From Bacteroidales bacterium (GTDB taxonomy: Bacteria; Bacteroidota; Bacteroidia; Bacteroidales; VadinHA17), in the NCBI GenBank assembly GCA_012514255.1, contig JAAZAP010000110.1:1-5901 (forward strand): a stretch of DNA of 5,901 nucleotides, read 5' to 3'. Both the position numbers and the translations under genes were made by a program. Position 1 is the stretch's first letter, and each line of letters opens with the position of its first letter. The notes under the pieces were generated by a model. That model searched no databases, had not been told where the DNA came from, and saw only the letters and a program-made list of their open reading frames with translations. This document shows positions 1 through 5,528 of the stretch, piece by piece.

Positions 1-851
1 CTGCCGGCCTGGCACTGAGTGACGTTAAGCACAATGCCTCCGCCGGAGATGAATGAACGCAGCTCCTCCAGGAACCACCCCGACATGGGGGCATTGCCCG
101 TGCCATATGTCTCAAGTATTATCCCCTTCAGACCTGCCTGTGCCAGCAGGGCATGGACCGTCGCGCGCCCGATGCCCGGGAAGAGCCTCAGCACGGCCAC
201 AGCCGTTTCAATATTACAATTGACCTCCAGGGGCCTTCGTATAGTAGGATACCTTATGATAGTCCTGTTATACCGTATCTGCAGTCCCGCTTCAGCCAGC
301 GGCGGCAGATTGGGAGAGACGAAGGCGTTGAAATGCTCGGCGCTGTACTTGACCGTCCTGTTGCCCCGAAACAACCTGTTCTCAAAAAAGATGCATACTT
401 CCGGAACAACCGGCAGCCCATCTTCCATGGCTGCTGCTATCTCTATGGCAGTCAGAAGATTCTCCTTTCCGTCAGTACGAAGGACACCTATAGGCAACTG
501 CGAACCGGTGAAGATCACAGGCTTCTCCAGTCCCTGAAGCATGAAGCTGAGTGCTGATGCTGAATAGGCCATGGTGTCCGTTCCGTGAAGCACCACGAAT
601 CCGTCATACCCGGTGTAATTGTCCCTGATGGTGTTTGCTATTTTGCACCATGTATCCGGACTGACATCCGAGGAGTCAATCACGGGCTCAAAAGTCATTG
701 ACTTTATGTTAAACCCAAAGCGGCGCAACTCCGGCACCTGCCCTGATATGTGCCTGAAATCGATCGGCACCAGCGATCCGGATACCGGATCATTGACCAT
801 CCCGATAGTCCCGCCGGTATATATTAAAAGGATCGATCTGTTCTTTTCCAT
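1..851 (-). CDS. ansA: Type I (cytoplasmic-type) L-asparaginase, C-terminus cut by window edge
   Basis: Hydrolyses L-asparagine to L-aspartate and ammonia. My translation from the ATG at 849-851 begins MEKNRSILLIYTGGTIGM. This contains the first active-site signature, with the catalytic threonine expected at residue 15. The second signature, HGTDTMAYSAS, begins at residue 89 and places the conserved Thr-Asp pair at residues 91-92. Further family blocks are FTGSQLPIG, RTDGKENLL, FFENRLFRGNRTVK (conserved Lys near 168) and FVSPNLPPLAEAG. There is no signal peptide, which fits the cytoplasmic type I enzyme rather than the periplasmic type II. About 283 residues are visible; family members are roughly 340, so some 55-60 C-terminal residues are missing beyond position 1. 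The start lies only three bases after the tatD stop, so the two genes are very probably co-transcribed and perhaps translationally coupled. The frame is open throughout, with no key residue missing. Confidence 0.95.
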   Translation of the reverse strand, partial: MEKNRSILLIYTGGTIGMVNDPVSGSLVPIDFRHISGQVPELRRFGFNIKSMTFEPVIDSSDVSPDTWCKIANTIRDNYTGYDGFVVLHGTDTMAYSASALSFMLQGLEKPVIFTGSQLPIGVLRTDGKENLLTAIEIAAAMEDGLPVVPEVCIFFENRLFRGNRTVKYSAEHFNAFVSPNLPPLAEAGLQIRYNRTIIRYPTIRRPLEVNCNIETAVAVLRLFPGIGRATVHALLAQAGLKGIILETYGTGNAPMSGWFLEELRSFISGGGIVLNVTQCQAG

Positions 852-854
852 AGT

Positions 855-1622
855 CTATAACCTGAATAGTCTTACGGCGTTTTCTGTTGTCCTGTCCGCG
901 ACCTCCGCGGGTGAGATGGCCAGCAGCTCTGACAGCTTGTCGGTTACCCGGGTCAGATAGGCGGCCTCGTTTCTTTTGCCACGGAAGGGGACGGGAGCAA
1001 GATAGGGGGCATCGGTCTCAAGGACTATGTTGTTGATCCCGGCTGCAATGGCAGCTTCTCCCTGCCGTCCGTTACGGAAGGTGACCACTCCTCCGATGCC
1101 GATCAAGAATCCCATAGCCACCACCCTGTGCGCATCCTCAGCCGTGCCCGGGAAGGCGTGAAAGATCCCCTTGATCCTTTCCGGGCCGAACTCACTGATC
1201 ACCTCAATTATCAGGTTGAGCGATTCCCTGGCATGAATGATCACCGGCAGGTCATACTCTTCGGCCAGCTCGAGATGACGCCTGAAAGAGATGGTCTGTT
1301 CGTTAACGAATGTTTTATCCCAGTACAGGTCAATACCCGTCTCACCTATGCCGTAGTACCTGTGTTCGCGCAGTGCGGCCTCAACGGCAGCCAGCTCATC
1401 ACGGTAATTTTCCTTTACCGAGGTGGGATGGAGGGCCATCATGGGCAGGCAGAACCCCGGGTAACGCTCTTCGGCTGCCAGCATGGGCGCAACAGATGAT
1501 GAGTCAATATTGGGCATCATAATACGGCGGACTCCGGCAGCCTGTGATCTCTCAACCACCTCGTCACGGTCAGCGTCAAACCCGGGCAGGTATATATGGT
1601 TATGGGTGTCAATAATCTGCAT
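855..1622 (-). CDS. tatD: TatD-family metal-dependent hydrolase (DNase)
   Basis: A TIM-barrel amidohydrolase-superfamily protein; characterised TatD proteins are magnesium-dependent 3'-5' exonucleases/DNases. From the start chosen here the protein has 255 residues, normal for the family. The expected metal ligands are all present: the HxH motif in IDTHNH (His7, His9), His64 in ALHPTSV, Glu94 in GIGETGID, His130 in VIIHARES, His155 in IFHAFPG and Asp204 in LETDAPYLAP. A longer reading from the ATG at 1638-1640 adds MIYICA. I prefer the ATG at 1620-1622 because family members begin within a few residues of the IDTHxH motif, and because the -7 promoter match at 1627-1634 lies between the two ATGs, so the longer form could not be made from that promoter. 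The asparaginase gene follows three bases after the stop. TatD versus a close paralogue such as YcfH or YjjV cannot be separated by eye, so the exact substrate is unknown. Confidence 0.93.
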   Translation of the reverse strand: MQIIDTHNHIYLPGFDADRDEVVERSQAAGVRRIMMPNIDSSSVAPMLAAEERYPGFCLPMMALHPTSVKENYRDELAAVEAALREHRYYGIGETGIDLYWDKTFVNEQTISFRRHLELAEEYDLPVIIHARESLNLIIEVISEFGPERIKGIFHAFPGTAEDAHRVVAMGFLIGIGGVVTFRNGRQGEAAIAAGINNIVLETDAPYLAPVPFRGKRNEAAYLTRVTDKLSELLAISPAEVADRTTENAVRLFRL

Positions 1623-1626
1623 GGCA

Positions 1627-1634
1627 CAAATGTA
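1627..1634 (-). promoter_or_regulatory. Bacteroidota -7 element for tatD-ansA, nearly leaderless
   Basis: On the minus strand this reads TACATTTG, a full match to the Bacteroidota -7 consensus TAnnTTTG. Only four bases (TGCC) separate it from the ATG at 1620-1622, so transcription would begin at or within a few bases of the start codon. I did not find a convincing -33 TTTG/TTG at the usual distance; the nearest TTG on this strand (1661-1663) is about 26 bases upstream, which is too far. The match is therefore based on the -7 box and its position alone. Confidence 0.5.
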
Positions 1635-1670
1635 TATCATTTCATGTAAAAGGCAGCAGGCAAGAGATCA

Positions 1671-1738
1671 GTCGGCAGTCGGCAGTCGGCAGTCGGCAGT
1701 CGGCAGTACCAGTCGGCAGTCGGCAGTACCAGTCGGCA
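1671..1738. repeat. Tandem array of the 7-mer GTCGGCA with 20-bp higher-order unit
   Basis: Eight perfect copies of GTCGGCA are present. The order is five copies (1671-1705), a 6-bp interruption GTACCA (1706-1711), two copies (1712-1725), GTACCA again (1726-1731), and one copy (1732-1738) followed by a partial GTC. Two heptamers plus GTACCA form an exact 20-bp unit occurring twice, at 1692-1711 and 1712-1731. The array lies between the divergent tatD and dprA promoters and is not part of either gene. The perfect identity of all copies suggests recent expansion, by slippage or recombination. Its function is unknown. Confidence 0.97.
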
Positions 1739-1769
1739 GTCTGTCAAAATAGTTGCTGACTGCCAACTG
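1730..1769. other. Stem-loop joining the edge of the heptamer array to an inverted partial copy
   Basis: The last array segment, CAGTCGGCAGTC at 1730-1741, can pair with GACTGCCAACTG at 1758-1769. This gives a 12-position stem with one mismatch and a 16-base loop. The odd pair is C-A in plus-strand RNA but a G-U wobble in minus-strand RNA, so the hairpin would be more stable in a transcript reading from right to left. No run of T follows, so it is not an evident terminator. Confidence 0.6.
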
Positions 1770-1784
1770 CATATTGTAGACTTC

Positions 1785-1813
1785 TTGCTATTGTCCGGAA
1801 TTTAGTATCTTTA
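1785..1813 (+). promoter_or_regulatory. Candidate dprA promoter
   Basis: TATCTTTA at 1806-1813 matches the Bacteroidota -7 consensus TAnnTTTG in all but the last base. A TTG at 1785-1787 lies 18 bases upstream, close to the normal -33/-7 spacing. The predicted 5' leader before the dprA ATG at 1839 would be about 20 bases. The leader (ending AATATTTCATAAC) contains no Shine-Dalgarno sequence, as is usual in this phylum. This is a pattern match only. Confidence 0.45.
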
Positions 1814-1838
1814 GTGTGTCTCGCTAATATTTCATAAC

Positions 1839-2951
1839 ATGTCATCTGTACCGCTTCATTACAAGATTGCTCTTGGCATGATACCCGGCGTGGGGGATAT
1901 AACCGCCCGCAGGCTCGTGTCTTATACCGGCAGCGTGGAAGCTGTCTTCAGTGAATCATTCCGCAACCTTACACGTATCCCCGGTATAGGGGAGTCGCTC
2001 GCCTCTGCCATCGCCAGCCATGATTACCTCCCTGCTGCCGAGCGGGAGGCGGAGTTCGTCGAACGTAACAGGATAAGAGTCTTCTTTTATCTCGACGACG
2101 ATTATCCGGCGCGCCTCGGACAGTGTGAGGACTCGCCCGTAACCTTTTACATGCGGGGTAACGCCGACCTTGACACGCCGATGATACTCAGCATCGTAGG
2201 GACGCGTCATGCCACCCAGCATGGCAGGGAGCTCTGCCAGAGGATAGTGTCAGGTCTGGCGGAGCACTTTCCGAAACTGCTCATTGTCAGCGGCCTGGCT
2301 TACGGGATTGATATTGCCGCTCACCGTGCCGCGCTGTCTGCCGGCCTGCCCACAGTGGCTGTGCTGGGTCACGGACTGAAAACGGTTTATCCCTCGGTAC
2401 ATGCTGCCACGGCAAGGGAGATGCTCAACAACGGCGGGCTGGTGACCGACTTCACATCACCGGTCCTCCCCGAGAGGAACAACTTCATCAGGCGCAACCG
2501 CATCATTGCAGGCATCTCTGACGCCACGCTCATCGTTGAATCAGGAATTAAGGGAGGAGCGCTCATCACCGCTGACATCGCTGCCTCCTACAATCGTGAC
2601 GTGATGGCGGTGCCGGGCAGGCCCGGCGACGAGTGGTCGGCCGGCTGCAATGCACTTATAAGGTGTAATAAGGCAGCGCTGGTTGAGAAGTGCAGCAACA
2701 TAGAATACCTGCTGGGCTGGAAGCCGGCCGCACTGACTGCACCAAGGCAGCCAACGCTCTTCACGGGCATAACCGACAATGAGAGAAAGATCTGTGATGC
2801 GCTTAAAAGTGAGGGCGGCCTGACAATAGATATACTGTCAAGGATGCTGGAGCAGCCAGTATACAAACTCTCACCCATACTTCTGCAGATGGAGCTGGCG
2901 GGGATGATAACACCATGCCCCGGCAACGTGTACCGGTTGCGTGATCAATAG
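1839..2951 (+). CDS. dprA: DNA-processing protein DprA (Smf)
   Basis: DprA binds incoming single-stranded DNA in the cytoplasm during natural transformation, protects it and loads RecA. The gene is also widespread in bacteria not known to be competent. The 370-residue protein shows the full domain order. An N-terminal helix-hairpin-helix region has IPGVGD near residue 15 and IPGIGE near 47. A Rossmann-fold core follows, with SIVGTRHAT (118-126), IVSGLAYGIDIAAHRAAL (149-166), VAVLGHGLKTVYP (173-185), RRNRIIAGISDATLIVES (218-235) and GGALITADIA (239-248) leading to AVPGRP. A C-terminal winged-helix segment spans about 310-367. The usual arginine in the GxR-x-x-S/T turn is present (Arg123). The ATG at 1839 places the first helix-hairpin-helix motif where it is normally found. 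It stands alone on the plus strand, divergent from tatD and convergent with gdhA, with no other competence gene in the window. Confidence 0.97.
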   Translation: MSSVPLHYKIALGMIPGVGDITARRLVSYTGSVEAVFSESFRNLTRIPGIGESLASAIASHDYLPAAEREAEFVERNRIRVFFYLDDDYPARLGQCEDSPVTFYMRGNADLDTPMILSIVGTRHATQHGRELCQRIVSGLAEHFPKLLIVSGLAYGIDIAAHRAALSAGLPTVAVLGHGLKTVYPSVHAATAREMLNNGGLVTDFTSPVLPERNNFIRRNRIIAGISDATLIVESGIKGGALITADIAASYNRDVMAVPGRPGDEWSAGCNALIRCNKAALVEKCSNIEYLLGWKPAALTAPRQPTLFTGITDNERKICDALKSEGGLTIDILSRMLEQPVYKLSPILLQMELAGMITPCPGNVYRLRDQ

Positions 2952-2958
2952 TGGAGGG

Positions 2959-2991
2959 TTCTGGCATACAGACAGATAATGACTGCCAGAA
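2959..2991 (+). other. Inverted repeat just after the dprA stop, possible transcript-end hairpin
   Basis: TTCTGGCA at 2959-2966 and TGCCAGAA at 2984-2991 are perfect 8-base complements around a 17-base loop, starting eight bases after the dprA stop codon. The sequence downstream on the plus strand is purine-rich with no T run, so it is not a canonical rho-independent terminator. It could still protect the 3' end of the dprA message. Confidence 0.4.
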
Positions 2992-3019
2992 AGAGAGGGT
3001 GCCCTTTTGAGACACCCTC
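2988..3019 (-). terminator. Rho-independent-type terminator for gdhA
   Basis: On the minus strand, GAGGGTG (3019-3013) pairs perfectly with CACCCTC (3001-2995). Inside, CTC pairs with GGG around an AAAA loop, leaving one bulged T, which makes about ten pairs. The strand continues TCTTTCT (2994-2988), a moderately T-rich tail. In the plus-strand direction the inner pairing is poorer and no T run follows, so I assign it to gdhA, whose stop codon lies 52 bases upstream. Confidence 0.55.
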
Positions 3020-3029
3020 GTGCGTGATC

Positions 3030-3051
3030 ATGATGCAGATATCCGCATCAT
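3030..3051. repeat. Near-perfect 22-bp inverted repeat in the dprA/gdhA spacer
   Basis: ATGATGC (3030-3036) and GCATCAT (3045-3051) are perfect complements. The centre is the self-complementary GATATC flanked by one A/C mismatch, which becomes a G-U wobble in minus-strand RNA. It would form a hairpin in the gdhA 3' untranslated region ahead of the terminator, or a dyad site for a DNA-binding protein. No T run follows on either strand. Confidence 0.6.
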
Positions 3052-3071
3052 TATAAGATATACTTGTATGG

Positions 3072-4409
3072 TTATACCAGGCCCTGGTCAACCATGGCGT
3101 TGGCAACCTTCAGGAAGCCGGCTACGTTCGCACCCTTGACATAATCTACATATCCGTCAGGACGCTTGCCGTACTTAACGCATGCTCCATGGATATTAAC
3201 CATGATTGATTGCAGCTTCTCATCAACCTCGTCCTTGTTCCAGTTGAGCTTCATTGAGTTCTGTGTCATCTCAAGGCCCGAGGTGGCCACACCGCCGGCA
3301 TTAACTGCCTTGCCGGGACCGTAGAGAATCTTGTTCTTATGAAACAGCTCGACGGCCTCGGGTGTACAACCCATATTTGATATCTCAGCCACAAGCATCA
3401 CCTTATTGTTGATCAGAGCCAGCGCATCGTCGCCGTTAAGCTCATTCTGTGTTGCACATGGCAGTGCGATGTCAACCTTCACCTCCCATGGCCTCTTGCC
3501 CTTGATAAACTTGCTGCCCGGGAATTTCTTTGCATAAGGCTCAACGATATCCTGGTTTGATGCTCTCAGGTCAAGCATATAATCGATCTTCTCGCCACTG
3601 ATGCCTGCAGGATCATGGATGTAGCCGTCAGGTCCGGAGATGGTAACCACCGTTGCACCCAGCTGGGTGGCTTTAAGGGCTGCACCCCATGCCACGTTGC
3701 CGAAGCCGGAGATTGATATCTTCTTGCCATCGAGGGTATCATTCTTCGTAGCCAGCATCTCCTTGACAAAGTAGATGCCACCGAAGCCTGTTGCCTCCGG
3801 ACGGATGAGAGAGCCGCCCCAGTTCAGTCCCTTGCCGGTAAGAACGCCGGTATGCTCTGAAGCAAGTTTCTTGTACATGCCATAGAGAAAACCGATCTCG
3901 CGTCCGCCAACACCTATGTCGCCTGCGGGAACGTCAGTCTCGGGACCGATGTGCTTCCACAGTTCAAGCATGAACGACTGGCAGAAACGCATCACTTCGC
4001 TCTCTGACTTGCCTTTGGGATCGAAGTCTGATCCGCCCTTGCCGCCACCCATTGGAAGTGAGGTAAGGGAGTTCTTGAAGATCTGCTCGAAGCCCAGGAA
4101 CTTGAGGATTGAAAGATTCACCGTCGGGTGGAAACGAAGGCCGCCCTTGTAAGGACCGATGGCTCCGTTAAACTGCACCCTGTAGCCGAGGTTGACCTGA
4201 ACATTGCCATTGTCATCCATCCAGGGCACTTTGAAGGTGAATATGCGGTCAGGTTCAACCAGCCTCTGCAGTACGCCTGCCTTGGCAAACCTAGGGTTCT
4301 CATTGTAAACATCCTCGATTGTCTCAAGGACCTCCCTTACTGCCTGATGATACTCGGGTTCGCCGGGATGCTTCTTTTCAAGCTCATCCAGAATCTCTTT
4401 TACTTTCAT
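3072..4409 (-). CDS. gdhA: Glutamate dehydrogenase, hexameric 50-kDa class
   Basis: Interconverts 2-oxoglutarate plus ammonia and glutamate using NAD(P)H, in the cytoplasm. The 445-residue length is exactly that of the bacterial homohexameric class. Visible motifs are PYKGGLRFHP (substrate lysine, Lys88), the FKNSL lysine (Lys112), LPMGGGKGGSDFDPKGKSE with catalytic Lys124, and PAGDIGVGGREIG with the conserved Asp164. The coenzyme domain has the glycine turn SGFGNVAWG (234-242). The C-terminal block GPGKAVNAGGVATSGLEMTQNS (364-385) is intact. The coenzyme loop SGPDGYIHDP (258-267) with Phe236 resembles the NAD-preferring Clostridium symbiosum enzyme rather than the NADP-specific E. coli enzyme, so I leave the coenzyme open. 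One departure is AEISNMGCT at 341-349, where relatives usually have AEG. The start ATG is preceded by an AT-rich leader without a Shine-Dalgarno sequence. The gene appears monocistronic, with its own upstream promoter region and downstream terminator. Confidence 0.97.
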   Translation of the reverse strand: MKVKEILDELEKKHPGEPEYHQAVREVLETIEDVYNENPRFAKAGVLQRLVEPDRIFTFKVPWMDDNGNVQVNLGYRVQFNGAIGPYKGGLRFHPTVNLSILKFLGFEQIFKNSLTSLPMGGGKGGSDFDPKGKSESEVMRFCQSFMLELWKHIGPETDVPAGDIGVGGREIGFLYGMYKKLASEHTGVLTGKGLNWGGSLIRPEATGFGGIYFVKEMLATKNDTLDGKKISISGFGNVAWGAALKATQLGATVVTISGPDGYIHDPAGISGEKIDYMLDLRASNQDIVEPYAKKFPGSKFIKGKRPWEVKVDIALPCATQNELNGDDALALINNKVMLVAEISNMGCTPEAVELFHKNKILYGPGKAVNAGGVATSGLEMTQNSMKLNWNKDEVDEKLQSIMVNIHGACVKYGKRPDGYVDYVKGANVAGFLKVANAMVDQGLV

Positions 4410-4433
4410 TTTAAAATATTTTTATGGTTTGTG

Positions 4434-4464
4434 ATTTTATAAGAATGACCAATTACTTCCCAAA
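4434..4464 (-). promoter_or_regulatory. Candidate gdhA promoter
   Basis: On the minus strand TTTG (4464-4461) is followed after exactly 19 bases by TATAAAAT (4441-4434). The spacing matches the Bacteroidota -33/-7 arrangement. The -7 box keeps the leading TA but not the TTTG half; it also resembles a sigma-70 -10 box. The predicted leader is about 20-30 bases of AT-rich sequence before the ATG at 4409. Confidence 0.4.
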
Positions 4465-4496
4465 GGTCATTGAACCTTCAGTCATGAAAAATGACT
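4444..4496. promoter_or_regulatory. Cluster of ATGAC/GTCAT half-sites over the gdhA promoter
   Basis: Two dyads lie side by side. AATGACC (4444-4450) and GGTCATT (4465-4471) are perfect 7-base inverted arms whose centres are 21 bp apart, about two helical turns. AGTCAT (4480-4485) and ATGACT (4491-4496) are perfect 6-base arms around GAAAA. All four share the core ATGAC or its complement. The first dyad overlaps the candidate -33/-7 region, which is where a repressor or nitrogen-responsive regulator could act. The binding protein is unknown. Confidence 0.4.
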
Positions 4497-4521
4497 TTGC
4501 TCATGTTTTGTCCGATAGCGA

Positions 4522-5004
4522 TTAACTAGCTGGTCTATAGCCTTTAAGGGTCTCTTCGATCTCCTTTCTCTGGGCCCCGGTCAGGGCAGTTATGCTGACA
4601 GGGGGGTAAGCCGCTCTGCGTCCCTGTACCTGCTGGAAGAGTGTCAGATAATGGAACAGGCCCATGCCCTCGCTTGTTATCTCGTAACCGGCGTACCTGC
4701 CGGCGGGGATCTCAATGCTCCTGCTCTCGCCGGGCATCAGCCCGGTCTTGTACCACCTGAGGGTAATGGTCCGCTCGTCAGCTGAGAAGAAGATATACCT
4801 GTATTTCATTATGGCCGGCCAGAGAAGGATCAAAAGGAACGCAATGGTAACCACCACAGTGAGTATGGTAAGGGTCTGGTCTGACATTACCTTCCTGAAT
4901 ATTTTCGGGAAGTAGGCCAGGAACACATATAACACATATATCACGGTTGTAATAAACCCTATCAGTCTGAAAAGAACAATTCGCTTGCCGTTGTCGAGGG
5001 TCAT
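4522..5004 (-). CDS. Uncharacterised membrane protein with two N-terminal helices and a soluble C-terminal domain
   Basis: I cannot assign a function. The 160-residue protein begins with a short basic stretch (NGKR), then a hydrophobic helix at about residues 9-31. A short charged loop (PKIFRKVMSDQ) is followed by a second helix at about 44-66. With both helices in the membrane, the N-terminus and the roughly 90-residue C-terminal part would lie on the same side, probably the cytoplasm. That part (YRYIFFSADERTITLRWY, then SIEIPAGRYAGYEI and YPPVSITAL) has alternating hydrophobic residues typical of beta strands. It ends in a likely helix (AQRKEIEETLKGY). This layout resembles the bacterial PH-like membrane domains (two helices then a small beta barrel), but that is inference from pattern. 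It follows tadA by 64 bases on the same strand, has its own promoter-like element, and precedes gdhA. The open frame, strand bias and plausible protein composition support a real gene. Confidence 0.85.
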   Translation of the reverse strand: MTLDNGKRIVLFRLIGFITTVIYVLYVFLAYFPKIFRKVMSDQTLTILTVVVTIAFLLILLWPAIMKYRYIFFSADERTITLRWYKTGLMPGESRSIEIPAGRYAGYEITSEGMGLFHYLTLFQQVQGRRAAYPPVSITALTGAQRKEIEETLKGYRPAS

Positions 5005-5021
5005 GATCAGTTCATTTTAAG

Positions 5022-5029
5022 CAAACCTA
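5022..5029 (-). promoter_or_regulatory. Bacteroidota -7 element for the membrane protein gene
   Basis: On the minus strand this reads TAGGTTTG, a full match to TAnnTTTG, in the 64-base gap between tadA and the membrane protein gene. The box ends 17 bases before the ATG at 5004, leaving a short leader. A TTG (plus-strand CAA at 5042-5044) is only 12 bases upstream, which is shorter than usual for a -33 element, so the call rests mainly on the -7 box. Confidence 0.4.
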
Positions 5030-5068
5030 TGAATTTTTTTCCAAATGTTGCCAGAGTAGCGCCCGGCA

Positions 5069-5512
5069 TCACTCTCTCTTTTTCCTGAAGAATTTCTTCA
5101 TCATCTCCGAGCATTCTGCTGCGAGCACGCCGGAGCGCACCACGGTCTTCGGGTGCAGTATGGCAGCCCCCGTGGTGGTGTACCCCTTCTTCGGGTCCGG
5201 GGCCCCGTATACCAGGGCGCTCACCTGGCTCCATGCCAGCGCCCCCGCGCACATCACGCACGGCTCCACGGTAACATACAGGGTACAGTCGGTAAGATAC
5301 TTGCCGCCAAGGAACGCCGCCGCCGCTGTTATAGCCTGCATCTCGGCATGCGCTGTGGGGTCATTCAGTGTCTCGGTCAGGTTGTGGGCGCGTGCGATGA
5401 TGCTTCCTCCCGCCACCACCACTGCTCCCACGGGCACCTCATCGCGCTCAGCCGCCCTGGCTGCCTCCGCCAGCGCCATGCGCATATAATACTCGTCGCT
5501 TCCCGGTTCCAT
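5069..5512 (-). CDS. tadA: tRNA adenosine(34) deaminase
   Basis: Converts adenosine to inosine at the wobble position of tRNA-Arg(ACG), allowing one tRNA to read several codons; essential in many bacteria. The 147-residue protein is a normal-length member of the cytidine/deoxycytidylate deaminase fold. The zinc-binding and catalytic signature is complete: HAE at residues 55-57 (zinc ligand His55, proton-shuttling Glu57) and PCVMC at 84-88 (zinc ligands Cys85 and Cys88). The tRNA-deaminase-type context is also present: DEVPVGAVVV (24-33), HNLTETLNDPTAHAEM, TLYVTVEPCVMCAGAL, and VYGAPDPKKG followed by the basic C-terminal helix ending FFRKKRE. The start lies 16 bases after the stop of the cation transporter gene on the same strand, so the two are probably one operon. 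A guanine or other small-base deaminase is the alternative; the motif context favours TadA. Confidence 0.93.
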   Translation of the reverse strand: MEPGSDEYYMRMALAEAARAAERDEVPVGAVVVAGGSIIARAHNLTETLNDPTAHAEMQAITAAAAFLGGKYLTDCTLYVTVEPCVMCAGALAWSQVSALVYGAPDPKKGYTTTGAAILHPKTVVRSGVLAAECSEMMKKFFRKKRE

Positions 5513-5528
5513 AATGATGCTCTTATAG

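Noticed and set aside
19..960. Plus-strand open frames at 19-537, 153-557 and 619-960
   Set aside because: They lie antisense to the asparaginase gene and the end of tatD, whose proteins carry complete family motifs; the plus-strand translations show none.
1671..1738. CRISPR array
   Set aside because: The units are 7 bp and contiguous, with identical 6-bp interruptions. There are no 25-35 bp repeats with unique spacers and no cas genes nearby.
1483..1752. Plus-strand open frame that reads through the heptamer array as a serine-rich repeat peptide
   Set aside because: Its first half is antisense to tatD and the rest is the intergenic array; the repeat peptide follows simply from the 7-mer in any open frame, and there is no start context or recognisable domain.
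1839..2951. DprA as sign of a local defence or competence island
   Set aside because: dprA is a near-universal housekeeping gene, and no com gene, toxin, nuclease partner or mobile-element signature accompanies it here.
1..4409. Functional pairing of asparaginase (ammonia release) with glutamate dehydrogenase (ammonia use)
   Set aside because: The two genes are in separate transcription units with dprA between them, and there is no shared regulatory motif that I can see; proximity alone is weak evidence.
5007..5261. 84-residue minus-strand open frame overlapping the 3' end of tadA
   Set aside because: It overlaps the strongly supported tadA in another frame; its sequence is low-complexity (Gly, Arg, Pro rich) and has no recognisable motif.
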